44,509 nt of DNA from Arachnopeziza araneosa (Eukaryota > Ascomycota > Leotiomycetes > Helotiales > Arachnopezizaceae), in the NCBI GenBank assembly GCA_003988855.1, contig QYAI01000185.1, positions 1-44,509 of the forward strand. The letters are read 5' to 3'. Position numbers and translations under genes: made by a program. Below, piece by piece: positions 29,860 through 40,727 of this stretch (position 1 is its first letter; each line of letters starts with the position of its first letter). The notes below the pieces were generated by a model, which had not been told where the DNA came from, did no database searches, and saw nothing but the letters and a program-made list of their open reading frames with translations.

Positions 29860-32451
29860 ATGGTGGGATACTATTTTTTCGGCCGAGAGCTGATCTACAC
29901 GGCAGGCTTTGCTCTCTATCTCGCGCTCAAAGGCCCAAAATTCTTCCAATCGTTGCTCGGCTGCTTAAGGAGGGATGGATTTTCCGGGAGAGAGTTTGCT
30001 GATGTGTTATATGCCGCTATACCTATCCTGGGTTTTCTTGGAACTGCAATTGTATTGGCTGAGGGAGGTAGAGCATGGATGTGGTTTAGAGATTTGGGAT
30101 CAGTTGAACAAATCTTGTGGGCTGCAGGCCTGTGTTCAGTTCCTCTTGCGAAGTGGTGTTTTGGTATTTTGCCCTGGAGAGGAATAAGTGTTGCTTGGAC
30201 TAAGTATCGGGAGATTGATCAAAAGGCTCAAGGGTTCAGGAATGACTCAATTTCTTTCATCTTGAAGTGCGCTTTAGCAGCCTGGAACTCGTTGGAACCT
30301 TTTCGATTGCGGATCCAGGCAAGATCGATTGTCTTAATTCGAGCAACGATCTAATCAGTCCAGAAAGCTTCGCTCTGGAGCGTAACACGCACTACCTGGA
30401 CAAAATTTCGAGAGATTGATGAAAATGTTCAAGAAGTTAGGAACGATTTAATTCTCTTGGTCCTGAAGGGTGTTGTAGTAGCCTGGAAGTGGTTCGAGCC
30501 CTTTCGAATGTGGATCCAAACAACCATCCAATCATTTCAGAAGATTTTGTTTTGGCATGAAATGGGAGGAGGGAAAATTCGTGAAGATCAAGAACCAAGC
30601 TGCGATCAAATCGATCAACGGGATGACTTTTTCAATCACGGTAAAATCGAAGTTGAAAGAGAGATTCGACTTATTAAAATCCCCAGAAAGAATTTATTCG
30701 GTGGCTTGGATCTTGGAACGCAGCCTACTACTTTAAGCAATCCAATTGATCGCTTGGACGTTGAGATGATTCGGACGACATTAGATGCCTGCCCGGATTA
30801 CGATGCGATATCCTACACCTGGGGCGATGCCCATCAAACGCACGAAATTCGTATAAATGGTCATCGATTCTTCGTACCAGAAAACGTCTTCAAGATTCTT
30901 CAGCACCGGGGTTCTTTCAGGACGACCCGATTTATATGGATCGATTTCCTCTGTATCAATCAAGATGATGACGATGAGAAAGCGAAGCAGGTGCGGCTGA
31001 TGAGAGAGATATACTCCACGGCATCTCGGGTGATTGTGTGGCTTGGCGATGGGCGCAACTCTCATCTCATTACCGGACTCTTGGATGAGTTGAATTGGAT
31101 ACGGCTTTTTAATAAGGAGTCGAAAAGAGGAGAACGGATCTTCAGGAAGTATTTCGACAAACAAACATCGCCACAGTGGATAGCTCTTCTCGACCTCCTG
31201 AGACAACCTTGGTTTGAACGAGTGTGGGTGATCCAAGAGCTAGCATTCGCTCGGAAGGTCGATGCCATCTATGGAAATAAATTTATCGATTGGACGGCCT
31301 TGATATTCATGGTACAGAGCTTTGAAGTTGACGGAGAGAGAGACGCACACTCGCTCTTGCAATCCACTAGGAACCCTTTCGCAAGTCGGCCGTTGCCTAG
31401 TGGTCTCAAACACGCCCTGATCATGGCGGTTCTGAGAGAGGAGATCAGCAACGGACAGAAGCGTGGGCTAGAGACTCTACTTATCCACTGCAGAAACTTC
31501 AAAGCCACGCAGTCGAAAGACAAGGTCTTTGCTCTATTTAACCTTGCATTCCCTGCTTCTCTTGGACATCTGGAGGTCGATTATAAGAGGTCGGTCCAGG
31601 AGATCTATATCCAAACGGCACAGCACTTTATTCAAGAAAAACATATCGGGATTTTTCACTTGGCGGGGATTGGAAATCCTCGAAGTGTTCCCAACCTACC
31701 ATCGTGGGTTCCAGATTGGAGTACTACTCCTCAATGCCAGATTCTTTTATCTGACCCCGCAGAGAGCTACCGCGCAGCTGACGACTCTCAACCAATAATT
31801 TCTCACAGCGCCGACGGCCTCACAATCCTTCTGTCCAGCATCAACGTCGATTGTATTGACCAAACCGGATCCATCTTAGAGATCATCCCTTCGAACGAAG
31901 AAGATCAGCATCGCACCTCGTCCACCCAACAACGACATCTCCTCTGGCACGACGAGGCTCTCGCTCTCTGCAAGGAATCACCTCAAGGGTCCTACCAGGA
32001 CGGCGCAATATTTACGACCGAGATCTTCTGGCGCGCTCTTATCGACGACAGGACGACGACCCAGCGCCCGGCGCCACCCATCTACGGCGACTACTACCGC
32101 GCGTGGGAGACGTCTCTGCACGCTCCCGATCACACCTCCGATACTCCCTTGTCCCACGTGGAGGAGATGCTCAACGTCACGCGCTTCCACGCCGCCCTCG
32201 GTGCCTGCGCCAGCGACCGCCGGTTCTGCGTCACTCGACGCGGGTTCGTGGGTTTGGTGCCGAGGTGTGCGCAGCAAGGGGACGAGGTTTTCATCTTCGC
32301 GGGAGGGCAGACGCCGTTTGTGCTGCGGGGAGGACCGGGTGAGAGGTCTGGCATGCATGAGTTGGTGGGGGAGGCGCATTTCCATGGTATGATGGACGGG
32401 GAGTTGTGGGAGCCTGATGGTGGGAAACTTCAGGTTGTGACACTGAGTTGA
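29860..32451 (+). CDS. Heterokaryon-incompatibility (HET) domain protein with N-terminal membrane region; possibly disrupted
   Basis: HET-domain proteins trigger non-self recognition and cell death in fungi. The HET domain starts at about residue 299 in the joined model: YDAISYTWGDA, RFIWIDFLCINQDD and QPWFERVWVIQELAFA are all present, and the protein continues about 350 residues beyond it. Upstream are three hydrophobic segments (YTAGFALYLAL, VLYAAIPILGFLGTAIVL, ILWAAGLCSVPLAKW). Then come two tandem copies of a ~48-residue unit (WTKYREID..LEPFRLRIQ and WTKFREID..FEPFRMWIQ). A TAA at 30352-30354 lies in frame between them. Splicing 30319-30363 as a GC-AG intron (GCAAGA..TCTAATCAGTCCAG, 45 nt) would remove it and give 848 residues. 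Otherwise the downstream part (first ATG 30457, 664 residues, intact HET domain) could stand alone. The start at 29860 is internal to a protein-like frame, suggesting a 5' frameshift. Confidence 0.75.
30175..30519 (+). repeat. Intragenic tandem duplication in the HET gene
   Basis: Two diverged copies offset by 201 bp: about 30175-30318 and 30376-30519. Shared sequence includes tTGGACtaa/aaAtTtCGaGAGATTGAT and GCCTGGAA..TTTCGA.TG.GGATCCA. The first copy is followed by 24 extra bases, after which GCAACGATCTAATCAGTCCAG aligns with ACAACCATCCAATCATTTCAG that follows the second copy. Confidence 0.75.
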
Positions 32452-32819
32452 TGGCATCTACCTACACTGTATAACTAATTTAAAATAAAATGTTCATACT
32501 CTAGTTTTGGTGCATTTCTACGTGGTACAAAATATGTATAATTAGTTCACCGATAGAAGAGACGTGGTGTAAATGATAGGTGGTAAAGTCATGTTGATTG
32601 TCCAAGAGGATTTCACGGGGAATGCTCCGATATACACGATTTCCGACTGCTCTCTCCACACTTTGTTTACACTGGTGAGTTCAGAGTTGATATCGTGGCA
32701 TTATGAAGAAGCAGGAGTTTTTGACTACTTGTATGATATACGCGAGAAAGGGTAAATATCTACATTGAATAAACTACTTGGCTACGCCAGTTGCATCGCT
32801 GATCCTGGAGCCTTTGTCC
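32452..32819. other. Intergenic 3' region
   Basis: 368 bp between the convergent HET gene and the GH28-like pseudogene. A plus-strand frame (32573-32755) has no domain. AATAAA-like sequences around 32483 may serve HET polyadenylation. Confidence 0.4.
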
Positions 32820-34499
32820 TCAAAGGTAGCATACATCTCCATCTCCATTATCACCGGTAATTGTACTCGTGCTAGTCGCTGCTGCAGCTATTTCTGTCTG
32901 TGAAAGAGTAGCTACTGCGGAGATGTTTGACGCCGATAACGTTGGAGATGATGATATCGCCGAGAGACTGTTACTAGTCTCAGTTGCAAGATTAGAGGTC
33001 GAGATAGCGAGACTAGATGTAGGAGCTTCTGCTACAGAAGAGGTGCTGTAATTAGCGCTCGTAGTGAGCGTCTGTGCTCCAGAAAATTTACGAGTTGTAG
33101 AAGAGACTCTTGCTTTTACTCGTCTGCTTTGGCCTTTTCGAGGTTGTCCTGCTTGTGAAAGAGGAAATGCTTGTGCTCCTCTGTTTTACAGTCACTGAGG
33201 TAGAAGCCCTACTCGCAACAGATGCAGATTCGATATTCGTTTTCGTTTCCACAGTTGCAGTAGTACTCAATCCACTAGCACTCCAGAACACAGCAGGAGT
33301 GTAAACGGGGATTGGAACCGTTGTACCATATCCACTTACACCCCAAGCCGGGCTAGTAGGAGAGGTAAACCCTGCTGGAGGTTTGGTGGTCGTGACGCTG
33401 GCTGTGAAAGTCGTTAGTTTCTCGGCTGATTCACCATCAGGAGCAACTTGCGCGCAATATCCCGTTCCATATACATTTTTGTATTGGTTGATCACTTTGT
33501 TGCCATTCATGGTCCACATATTGAAACCCTGGAGCGTGATATCTGTTGCTGGGACTGGTCTGAGCCTCGGATTACGATGGCGCCACGTTCGGCTCCGTTA
33601 TTCATTGTGCCGGTGAAATTGGAGAATGTTAGGGAGTTGAGGGCTACAGCACCAGTGTTGGGTGTCGTATGGGATCCCAATATTGATCTATATCTGGAGA
33701 GATGTTAATTAGGGGTACAAGATGACAGCGGATCGCGTACCGAGAGCATATGTAGTATCATATGACCAGAAGTTTTCGAAAAGACTATTCTGCACGTAGC
33801 CAGTCGAGCCGCTACCTCCTGGGAAGGTCTTGATCATAAGCATATGTGTGTTTTGAAAGACTTGAATATTACGCATCGTGATATTTGACACCGTAGCTAC
33901 ATCTGTGGACTCGGCGACTGTCCTCTTGTAAGTATCATCTCCCCAAAAAACTTGCAGACTTACCATCAGCTGTCAAAGAACCAATCGACATACCACCACT
34001 ATGATTGCAGAATATATCTTCAACGAGAACGTTATTCGAAGGACTCTTGACGCAAATAAACTCGCCTCGATTTGTGACTTCGATATCATGCAAATAGTAG
34101 TTATCAGTACACGATACATCGACTCCATCGGTGCCTCCAATATCAGGTCCTCGAATAGTAACATGGTAAGCTTCCATATTGCTCACATCGTTGAAGACCA
34201 TCAATCTGCATAGCCCAGTTGGGACCACCACCAAGGGTTACACCTGTTGCGATGGAGTATGAACCTGGAGGAATGTAGAGGACCGAGTTGCCTTTGCTCG
34301 CACATTTCGAGAATGCAGATGAAATTGCTGGTCCAATGTCTGTAGAGTTATCTGCTACAGCGCCGTAGTCGAGGACATTGCAGATGGTCGATTTTGTAGC
34401 GAGGGTTGTTGAGGGACCAACGGCTGTAACGTCGACAAATGCGCCGAATGCGTGGACGGTAGAAGTAAAAATGAAGGTTCGAAAGAGTGTGACGAACAT
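32820..34499 (-). pseudogene. GH28 rhamnogalacturonan hydrolase-like pseudogene
   Basis: The intact family cleaves the rhamnogalacturonan backbone of pectin outside the cell. Reading from 34499: a signal peptide (MFVTLFRTFIFTSTVHA), DYGAVADNSTDIGPAI, and GGGPNWAMQIDG. The frame then shifts straight to SNMEAYHVTIRGPDIGGTDG, so the ~70 residues that normally lie between are missing. Next come CVKSPSNNVLVEDIFCNHSG, an intron near 33910-33961, SLTAD, and YVQNSLFENFWSYDT; an intron near 33690-33741 leads to IDQYW. Another shift leads to NNGAERGAIVIRGS, a third to VPATDITLQGFNMWTMNG. A Ser/Thr-rich tail has one more shift near 33100 and ends GDGDVCYL at 32820. The catalytic segment reads NRGEFICVKSP where active members have an Asp before the Glu (NKDEC). 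Deletion plus at least three further frameshifts make a pseudogene very likely. Confidence 0.8.
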
Positions 34500-35599
34500 G
34501 TTGAAAGAAGGTACTCAGCGCCTGCTGATTACGGTAGTATACAAGAAAAGAATGTATGAATGTGAAAAGAGTGTGTGAGGGAGCGTTCCTCTAGCTGCTG
34601 ACCAGAGGCAGACATCAGATAGATGTAGGAAACGTATACATTTCACTTCCACAATATAGGTGGCATGCGTAGCAGCAAAGTGGATGTATTTCATTTCAGG
34701 TACATGGTAACGAGGTGTTGTTGGATCTCGGTTCGGAGATGGACGTTTCAAGGCATCAGTAGACAGAAGTTTAGTCCTTGATCCTGGCAGTGACTAAGGA
34801 ATCGCGCTACATAAGATGATCCCTTTGAGGATATAGAAGATTTGAGGATCGAACATTGAAGCTCGGGAAGAGGAACAACAGCATTCAGTAAACCACAACA
34901 GTCCATATTCGCCAAGTCGAGAAGGAATAACTCAACCCCATTCCGTATACAACGCTGACTGTAATAATCAACTGAAGCTCTTGGAGAAATCAATGATGAT
35001 AGCAAGGAGAATCAAGATAAGATATCTGTAAGGAGTACAAAAAGAGCTGAGAGGAGGAAAATTGTCCGTCGACACTAAAGTTGAAAGGGCAGCGGGTGAC
35101 GACGAGTGGTCGAAGCGAGATGACGCCGAAAGGGGAGTAGTGCAGATACACTCCCTTAGTCATCAATGACATAATCAAGTAATCCTCAGGTCACGTTACC
35201 GCGCGTCCGCCCGTCCGCCCGTCACTTTACCCCACCACGCATTCTGACCGTCTCGTGAATAAAACTATAACCCGTCACACAATTAATTATAGCAAATTGA
35301 GACTTTCGTAAGTACATGTCTGAATCGTCTATCGGGATGCTCTGACTGACACTCATCGAGGGATTGAATTTACAATTGATGCATCCTCATCACCACGACG
35401 CGTCGACCCCGCCAACCCAGTCTTGAAGAAAAAAAACCCATCCCGCACGACCTGATCATCTGTCCCGGACAATTTTTACCCGCAACTCTCGCGACATCGA
35501 CTCAAAGCCGAGCGGCTATTCCAGACTTTGACAATTGAAGAATACGCTTTTCTCACCACTGGAAGAGAACTCAACACCAGCATCAGAACGGCAGCAAGG
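34500..35599. other. Intergenic region
   Basis: 1.1 kb with no supported gene. It includes the former promoter of the GH28-like pseudogene and the promoter of the 2EXR gene. A short direct repeat CGTCCGCC/CGTCCGCC lies near 35204-35220 and an A-run at about 35428. Short frames on both strands lack domains. Confidence 0.4.
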
Positions 35600-36637
35600 A
35601 TGAATCCAGACGTTTCCTTGGCCATGGTGCAGAAGACGAGATGTCCCGGGTGGGAGGTAAACAAAGACAATCTCTCTCTCACGGGAACTCGGAGGGAATA
35701 TCTTATGCAGGGAAAGCAGCTGTCAAAACCCCTAAAAGACCCCAGGATCCAGCGCCTCAGAGAGGAAGAATGTCGCGTGGACGAGGTCCTGATGCAAGGC
35801 GCACGAGCTCGTCCCCGCGGTCCCCAATTTCCCCAGTTCACTCTGCTCCCCATCGAGCTCCAGCAGATGATCTGGGCCATGGCCCTATCCGAGGTGCTCC
35901 CCTTCATCGAGACCTTCCGGGATCCCCTCACAGGGGCGTTATGTCCCATGGGTCCAGCAGCACAGATCCTCTCCATCTGCGGTCCGACGCAGCAAGACGT
36001 GTGTGAGATCAGCATGATATCGCGCCACAACCCAGACCGGAGGAACGGCAACCAGCCGCAGACCATCCTCCTGCGCCCGGCCATCGACACGCTGTACCTG
36101 CCGGCGCTGCACCACATCAACATCACGCACTTCATCTCGCACCCGGGCAATCAGGCGATCCAGCACCTGGCGACGACGCTCAAATCCGCGATCCCGCTCG
36201 CTAGCCCCCGCGCGTACTTCTTCTCCATCAGCCGCCTCCTCCGCGCCCTACCCAACCTACGCACGGTGACCATTATCGACGGGTCGATGTATGGGGACGA
36301 GGACCTCCTAGATCGCACGCGCTACCGCAAGGGTCACGACCACCACCTCTCGCTCGTCGACGTACCAACCAATTTCTCGGCCGCCGAGAACTGGCGCTCC
36401 AACTGGTGCCACAGAGCCGTCGATAGCATCCGCACCGGCTACGAAGCCTGGGCGCACGACCTGAAGAATTCCGAGAACTGGGTCTCCCCACCAAAGATCA
36501 TCGGCCGGCGTTTACTGCGGACGTTTGTCTGGCGCGATGGCGGCAGCAGACCAGCGACGGAGATGGACGAGTGGCGAGGCACTGGGGCTGTGGATGACGA
36601 TCGCATCAAGATCGATTATGGATTCGAGGCGCGGTGA
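35600..36637 (+). CDS. 2EXR-domain protein
   Basis: The 2EXR domain is found in large fungal families without known function. The signature FPQFTLLPIELQQMIWAMAL is at about residues 76-95, matching the F-P-x-F-x-x-L-P-x-E-L-x-x-x-I-W pattern. The frame is open from 35528, but the first ATG in it is 35600 (MNPDVSLAMVQKTRC), giving 345 residues without introns. The middle (LHHINITHFISHPGNQAI, LLRALPNLRTVTIIDGSMY) fits the usual C-terminal part of such proteins, where a predicted-position/'loss of LRR-like' segment follows. It is GC-rich compared with the flanking AT-rich DNA. An upstream coding exon cannot be excluded. Intracellular, role unknown. Confidence 0.82.
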   Translation: MNPDVSLAMVQKTRCPGWEVNKDNLSLTGTRREYLMQGKQLSKPLKDPRIQRLREEECRVDEVLMQGARARPRGPQFPQFTLLPIELQQMIWAMALSEVLPFIETFRDPLTGALCPMGPAAQILSICGPTQQDVCEISMISRHNPDRRNGNQPQTILLRPAIDTLYLPALHHINITHFISHPGNQAIQHLATTLKSAIPLASPRAYFFSISRLLRALPNLRTVTIIDGSMYGDEDLLDRTRYRKGHDHHLSLVDVPTNFSAAENWRSNWCHRAVDSIRTGYEAWAHDLKNSENWVSPPKIIGRRLLRTFVWRDGGSRPATEMDEWRGTGAVDDDRIKIDYGFEAR

Positions 36638-36847
36638 GAATGCTTGATTAATTGCTGTATTGACGTGGTTCGTTTTGTACTTTTATGGATACATGTTTGC
36701 ATGGCCTTTGCGTTTGCGGTTGCACTTCAGCGGCTCTTTTTGGCGCGCATATTGGACAGAGAGGAGGGTGAGCTTAGATATATGGGCGGATCCCAAGGGA
36801 GCATGGCTTGCGGAGCAGTATCGAGGGAGTTGGATGAAGAAAGGAGG
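36638..36847. other. Short non-coding stretch downstream of the 2EXR gene
   Basis: Short frames (36644-36944) read through here into the tandem repeat and have no domain. Likely 3' UTR. Confidence 0.35.
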
Positions 36848-37460
36848 GACTCGTTTCTTATTAAAGATAAACCGTAACTCGCTAGATACATCAAAACATG
36901 CATTAATAAATCAAAGAAACAAACAAACTCTTGATGAAAACTAATTAGCTTCCATCTCTCCTATCATTTTCCTTGTCTAGTTAAATACGCACAGATTAAA
37001 TATCTCGCGTTATAATGTCTTTAAGTTAAGAGGAGATAAACCGTGAAGGAGTTCTCGTTTCTTGTAAGAGATAATCTACAACTCGCTATATACATCAAAA
37101 CATCTATAGTAAATCAAGGCAACAAACAAACCCTTAATTAAGAATCAATTAGCTTTTCATCTCTTCTATCATTTCTCAGTATATTTAGATACGAGATTCT
37201 TAAGTATCTTATATTATAATGTCCCTTAAGCTAAGAGAAGATAAACCTTAAAAAAGTTCTCATTTCTCGTAGGAGATGATCCGTCACTCGATGATACATC
37301 AAGACACCTATTAATGAATCAAGGGAATTAACAAAACCTCGACTCGGAATCGATCAGCTTTTCCTCTTTCATAACTTTCTCAATGTACCTGAATACACAC
37401 AAAACTCTGAGCATCTCGCGTCATATTCTGCGAGTTTCGAGTTTCGCGCGAGGATAGATC
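36848..37460. repeat. Three tandem copies of a ~205-bp AT-rich repeat
   Basis: Unit starts are about 36848, 37052 and 37257, spacing 204-205 bp. Shared landmarks in order are: TTTCTTxT.AGAGATAA, TACATCAAAACAT, AATCAA.G.AACAAACAAA, AATTAGCTTxxCATCTCTxCTATCATTT, TTATAATGTC, and TTAAG.TAAGAG.AGATAAACC. Copies 1 and 2 are closest; copy 3 is more GC-rich and more diverged, with many C/T and G/A differences. No coding capacity. Resembles a small satellite or the remnant of a RIP-affected repeat. Confidence 0.8.
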
Positions 37461-37717
37461 TTGTAGTATGAACAGTGACCTAGTACAGAGGAAAAGACAT
37501 AACTTTTCTTACCCGATTCCATTGAGGACTAAAAATTGAAATGATGACGGCTTAGGATTGTTCGAATGGATTATTATTAGTATTACTACCTCCACCAGCA
37601 GATCTTGTTCTCGTGCACCATGCCCACATTTTTGCCTTGAAAGCTCGATCAGGACCTATGCTAAAACACATCAACTCCAAGCATGCAATTTTCTCCATCT
37701 CATCCCTCCGTCTCTGC
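37461..37717. other. Intergenic 3' region
   Basis: Non-coding sequence between the tandem repeat and the secreted-protein gene. Nothing notable. Confidence 0.35.
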
Positions 37718-38394
37718 TTAGATAAAGACCCGCTTGACGCTCACCGTCTGGCACGTGGGGTTCTGAGGATGGGTATGCACACCCACGACCCAGGCCAGAG
37801 TAGTGTAGAAGTATCCAAAGTTGGTCTCGCAGACAACCCATCGGTAGTATGCCTTGACGCCGGTATACTTCACTGGGCTGACGGTATCATCCTCATAGCC
37901 AGGGATGTACAGCAGATTGCTCCCATCGAAACCGACTTCCTGGCCACTCTCACTCGGGGTGAGGAGAGGAGCGGCGATATCAGAGATGGGGTTGTAGGAG
38001 AGGCTCAATGGTGACGAGAGGACGAAGTTGCCGCCGACCAAGACCCAGGTGAGGTAGCCTTGGTAGCCGAGAACGGGGTCGGGGGTTTGGGAGGCGGAGT
38101 AGTTGAAGTTGTAGGTCGAGTAGGTTGGGATGGTAATATCCACTGGTGCAGGGGAGACGCAGAGGCCTTCGATGGCGGCACCTTCATGGCATGAGGAGAG
38201 CTGGCGAGGGTTAGCAGAGGTCTTCTGGAGTAGGGAGACCAGATGGGTTTGAAGGAGACGGCGATACGCACGATGGAGCCATTGAGAGAGCTGTTGGTGG
38301 AGAGGAGGGTGAGATAGAATGGAGCGGACTGGTTGAGGTATTGTGCCGAAGCAAGTGACGCCGCAAGGGCGAGAAGGGAGGTTGATGCTCGCAT
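37718..38394 (-). CDS. Small secreted protein, cell-wall PhiA-like
   Basis: Exons 38394-38272 and 38200-37718 (intron 38201-38271, GTGCGT, CTAAC, CAG) give 201 residues. MRASTSLLALAASLASAQY is a clear signal peptide with cleavage after SA-Q. The mature protein has several N-x-S/T sites (NQS, NSS, NGS, NYS) and few Cys (HEGAAIEGLCVSP, VVCETN, PTCQTV), suggesting one or two disulfides. The overall plan, about 200 residues with a beta-rich body and ending in a Cys-containing WVVC..C strand pair, is like the conidial/phialide wall protein PhiA and relatives. That match is by layout only. Alternative: an unrelated secreted effector-like protein. The ATG at 38394 was preferred over an upstream in-frame one because it starts the signal peptide. 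Confidence 0.75.
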
Positions 38395-39797
38395 ACTGGT
38401 TGGATGAGTGATCTGAAGAGGTGGTGGGTGTTCTGATCGAAGCAACTGGTGATGATGATGTGGTGGAATGAAGAAGAGGCGGAAGAGAAGAGGTGGACCT
38501 GCCTTTATACTGACCGTTTGCTAGAGGCCATGGTGATGATGCTCGGGAAGGAGCATCTGATGTCCATGCGTATGTTGCTGCTGCTGCTGTGCTGCTGCTG
38601 TGCTGCTGTGCTGCCGTGCTGCTGCGGGGATCAGGTACGAGAGAGTGAGCGAACAAGCCAGACATGACGTTGATTGAAAGCGTCAGAAAAGCTCGTATTC
38701 AAGGGAAGCGGCCGGTCGTAGTTGGGCGACTGATTGGATGTCGGCGGGCAGCAGATCTGCATTCTCGCTGCATGAGGGCCATTGTCCCTTTCCCATGGCC
38801 CATGGTCAGTCATGCCCTTGAAGATGGTCAGTAGTAATCCCCTTGAAGATGGGATGGTCGACGGCCGCCCAAGCGAGGGGAGTTATTTTGGGTGGCTGAA
38901 CGCCTCTCCTGATGCCATTGGCGAATTAGCGGTGAAGGCTGATGTCAGCGAGCCTGGCTGCAGCGGTCACAAAGGTAGATTAAATGGCCCTTTGCGTGTC
39001 GTATTGCTCTCAGATACGAATAGAAGGGTCGTGTTGAGCCTGGAAAGACGAAGAGAAAGGAAGGTCTCCATGGACAATGGTAGGAGCTTCATCGTTACTA
39101 CTTGAGACTGAGCTATAGACCATAACCGTCCTTGGATCCAGGTCCACTCCACATACTGAGGGAGAGAGACAGAGCATCCCAAGCACTTGACATGCGGACA
39201 GCATCCCCAGCCATGTCACATCTGATCTCGCCCATCAGACGAACAATCTAAATTAACGAACCGCCGCAGCCAGGGCCCGCATTCTCTTCTCTTCTCTTCT
39301 CTCACCGCACCTCATGCTGAGTAGAACAACACGACGGCTAATATCGGCGACAGAAAGGCTGTTTTCGGGTGTTCCGCCGTGGCTGAGATGGAAGAGGGTT
39401 TGTTGAGGGAGAGGGATTTGGTTTAGCTAGTTGGGATAGAAGGGGATGGGCGAGGATCAAGGTGGGTTGTATCAGATGAACAGGAGGTGCACGCAGAATG
39501 TACTGTAGTCTCTACTCGTACACTATGAGAGAGTACACAAGATAGTATCGAAAGAATGACATTTCCAGTTCAGATCGCACTCCTCCGCTATTCATCTCAC
39601 GAGAAGCAAAGAACCCGAAAAAGTCGTCGAACATGTAAAAGTACAAACTTCAAAACCTCTTCTATCATTCCTCCAGACGGGCGCACGGAAGGGTTCCGAG
39701 AGGTTAAACCCGCCTAAGCCCGATCCAGATCAACAACCACATCTCCATCTCACCTCGCACCCAACCCACACCACACCACATCACACCACACCACACC
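38395..39797. other. Divergent intergenic region with simple repeats
   Basis: 1.4 kb between the secreted protein (-) and the DUF423 gene (+). It contains a CTG/GCTGTG tract at 38574-38625, CTCTT repeats near 39285-39301 and a CCACA/CACAC tract at 39764-39797 directly before the DUF423 start. No gene supported. Confidence 0.45.
38574..38625. repeat. Imperfect CTG/TGCTG microsatellite
   Basis: GTTGCTGCTGCTGCTG followed by repeated TGCTGCTG units, about 50 bp, roughly 180 bp upstream of the secreted-protein start. Non-coding, likely length-variable. Confidence 0.85.
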
Positions 39798-40241
39798 ATG
39801 CCTCCCTTCTGGACCCTCGGCTGCCTGTACGGCGCCAGCTCCGTCGCCCTCGGCGCATTCGGGGCCCACGGGCTCAAGAAGCGCATTTCAGACCCAGCAC
39901 GCATCGCCAACTGGGGCACCGCCGCACAATACCAAGTACCTTAACCCATCTTTCCCCTTCCCTCCCTTGCCTTCCCCATCATCCCTCCGCTAACACCATT
40001 CCTCTCCCAGCTCATCCACTCCGGCGTACTCCTCCTCGCCACCTCGATCGCGCCGCGCAACACGGCCGCAGCAGGACTGTTCGTGGCCGGCATGACGCTG
40101 TTCTCAGGGAGCATCTACCTGCTCGTCATCGATCCGCAGCGCTTCAAGGCCGTGGGCCCGGTCACGCCCATCGGGGGACTGTGTCTCATTGCTGGATGGG
40201 TGGCGCTGGCGTTTGGAAGGAGGGTACCTTTCCCCCGCTGA
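39798..40241 (+). CDS. DUF423-family small membrane protein
   Basis: DUF423 (YgdD/TMEM256-like) proteins are small four-helix membrane proteins of unknown function found from bacteria to animals. Exons 39798-39935 and 40011-40240/40241 (intron 39936-40010, GTACCT, GCTAAC, CCCAG) give 122 residues. The signature GALSVALGAFGAHGLK appears here as GASSVALGAFGAHGLKKRI, with NWGTAAQYQLIHSGVLLL and GMTLFSGSIYLLVI plus GPVTPIGGLCLIAGWVALA forming the remaining helices. Length is typical. The first ATG follows a CCACACC tract. Location is likely mitochondrial or another internal membrane, inferred from relatives. Confidence 0.93.
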
Positions 40242-40690
40242 ACGAATCGGATCAATAAAATAAAATAAAGAGAAATAAGAGAGGGTGTGTGTGTATCGAT
40301 AGCAGTGGTGTCTGGCGTTGGCATGGATGCTTCTCCACTCTACTGGGATGGTGGTTTGTTTGGTTTATACTGCTGGTGGGTGTGAGGGAGGAATCGTGTG
40401 GTGTAAATAAAGAGGTTTATATCCGTGCGCTGAATGTCAATCCGCAGATTCAACCAGATAGTGCTAACTCTCTACGACTGATCATGAGAGAGAGATAAGT
40501 GTACCAACACATCGATCGATAGGTAGGGTTGTGTTATTCTCGACCTCTCACAAAGACACAGAAAAACCAAATAAAACATCAACCACACCTCCACATCCAT
40601 ACCATCCGACTCCAAAGCCAGAACCAGTTAAACCCACCTTGACCTTCCCCATCAGCACTCCCTCCTCCCTCCTCCTCACCCCTCCACCAA

Positions 40691-40720
40691 CCTAAACCTA
40701 GACCTAAACCTAAACCCAAC
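40691..40720. repeat. CCTAAA telomere-like tract
   Basis: Four to five CCTAAA/CCTAGA hexamers in a row, ending CCCAACC. The reverse strand reads TTTAGG. It differs from the usual fungal CCCTAA repeat by one base, so a telomeric origin is only a possibility. Confidence 0.6.
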
Positions 40721-40727
40721 CTTCAGA

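Noticed and set aside
29860..30519. Transposon origin of the HET duplication
   Set aside because: No terminal repeats or transposase; the copies are protein-coding and in one frame, so a local duplication is simpler.
35476..36150. 224-residue minus-strand frame
   Set aside because: Antisense to the 2EXR gene, which has the family signature.
36848..37460. CRISPR array
   Set aside because: Repeat units are ~205 bp, diverged and without spacers, in a eukaryotic genome.
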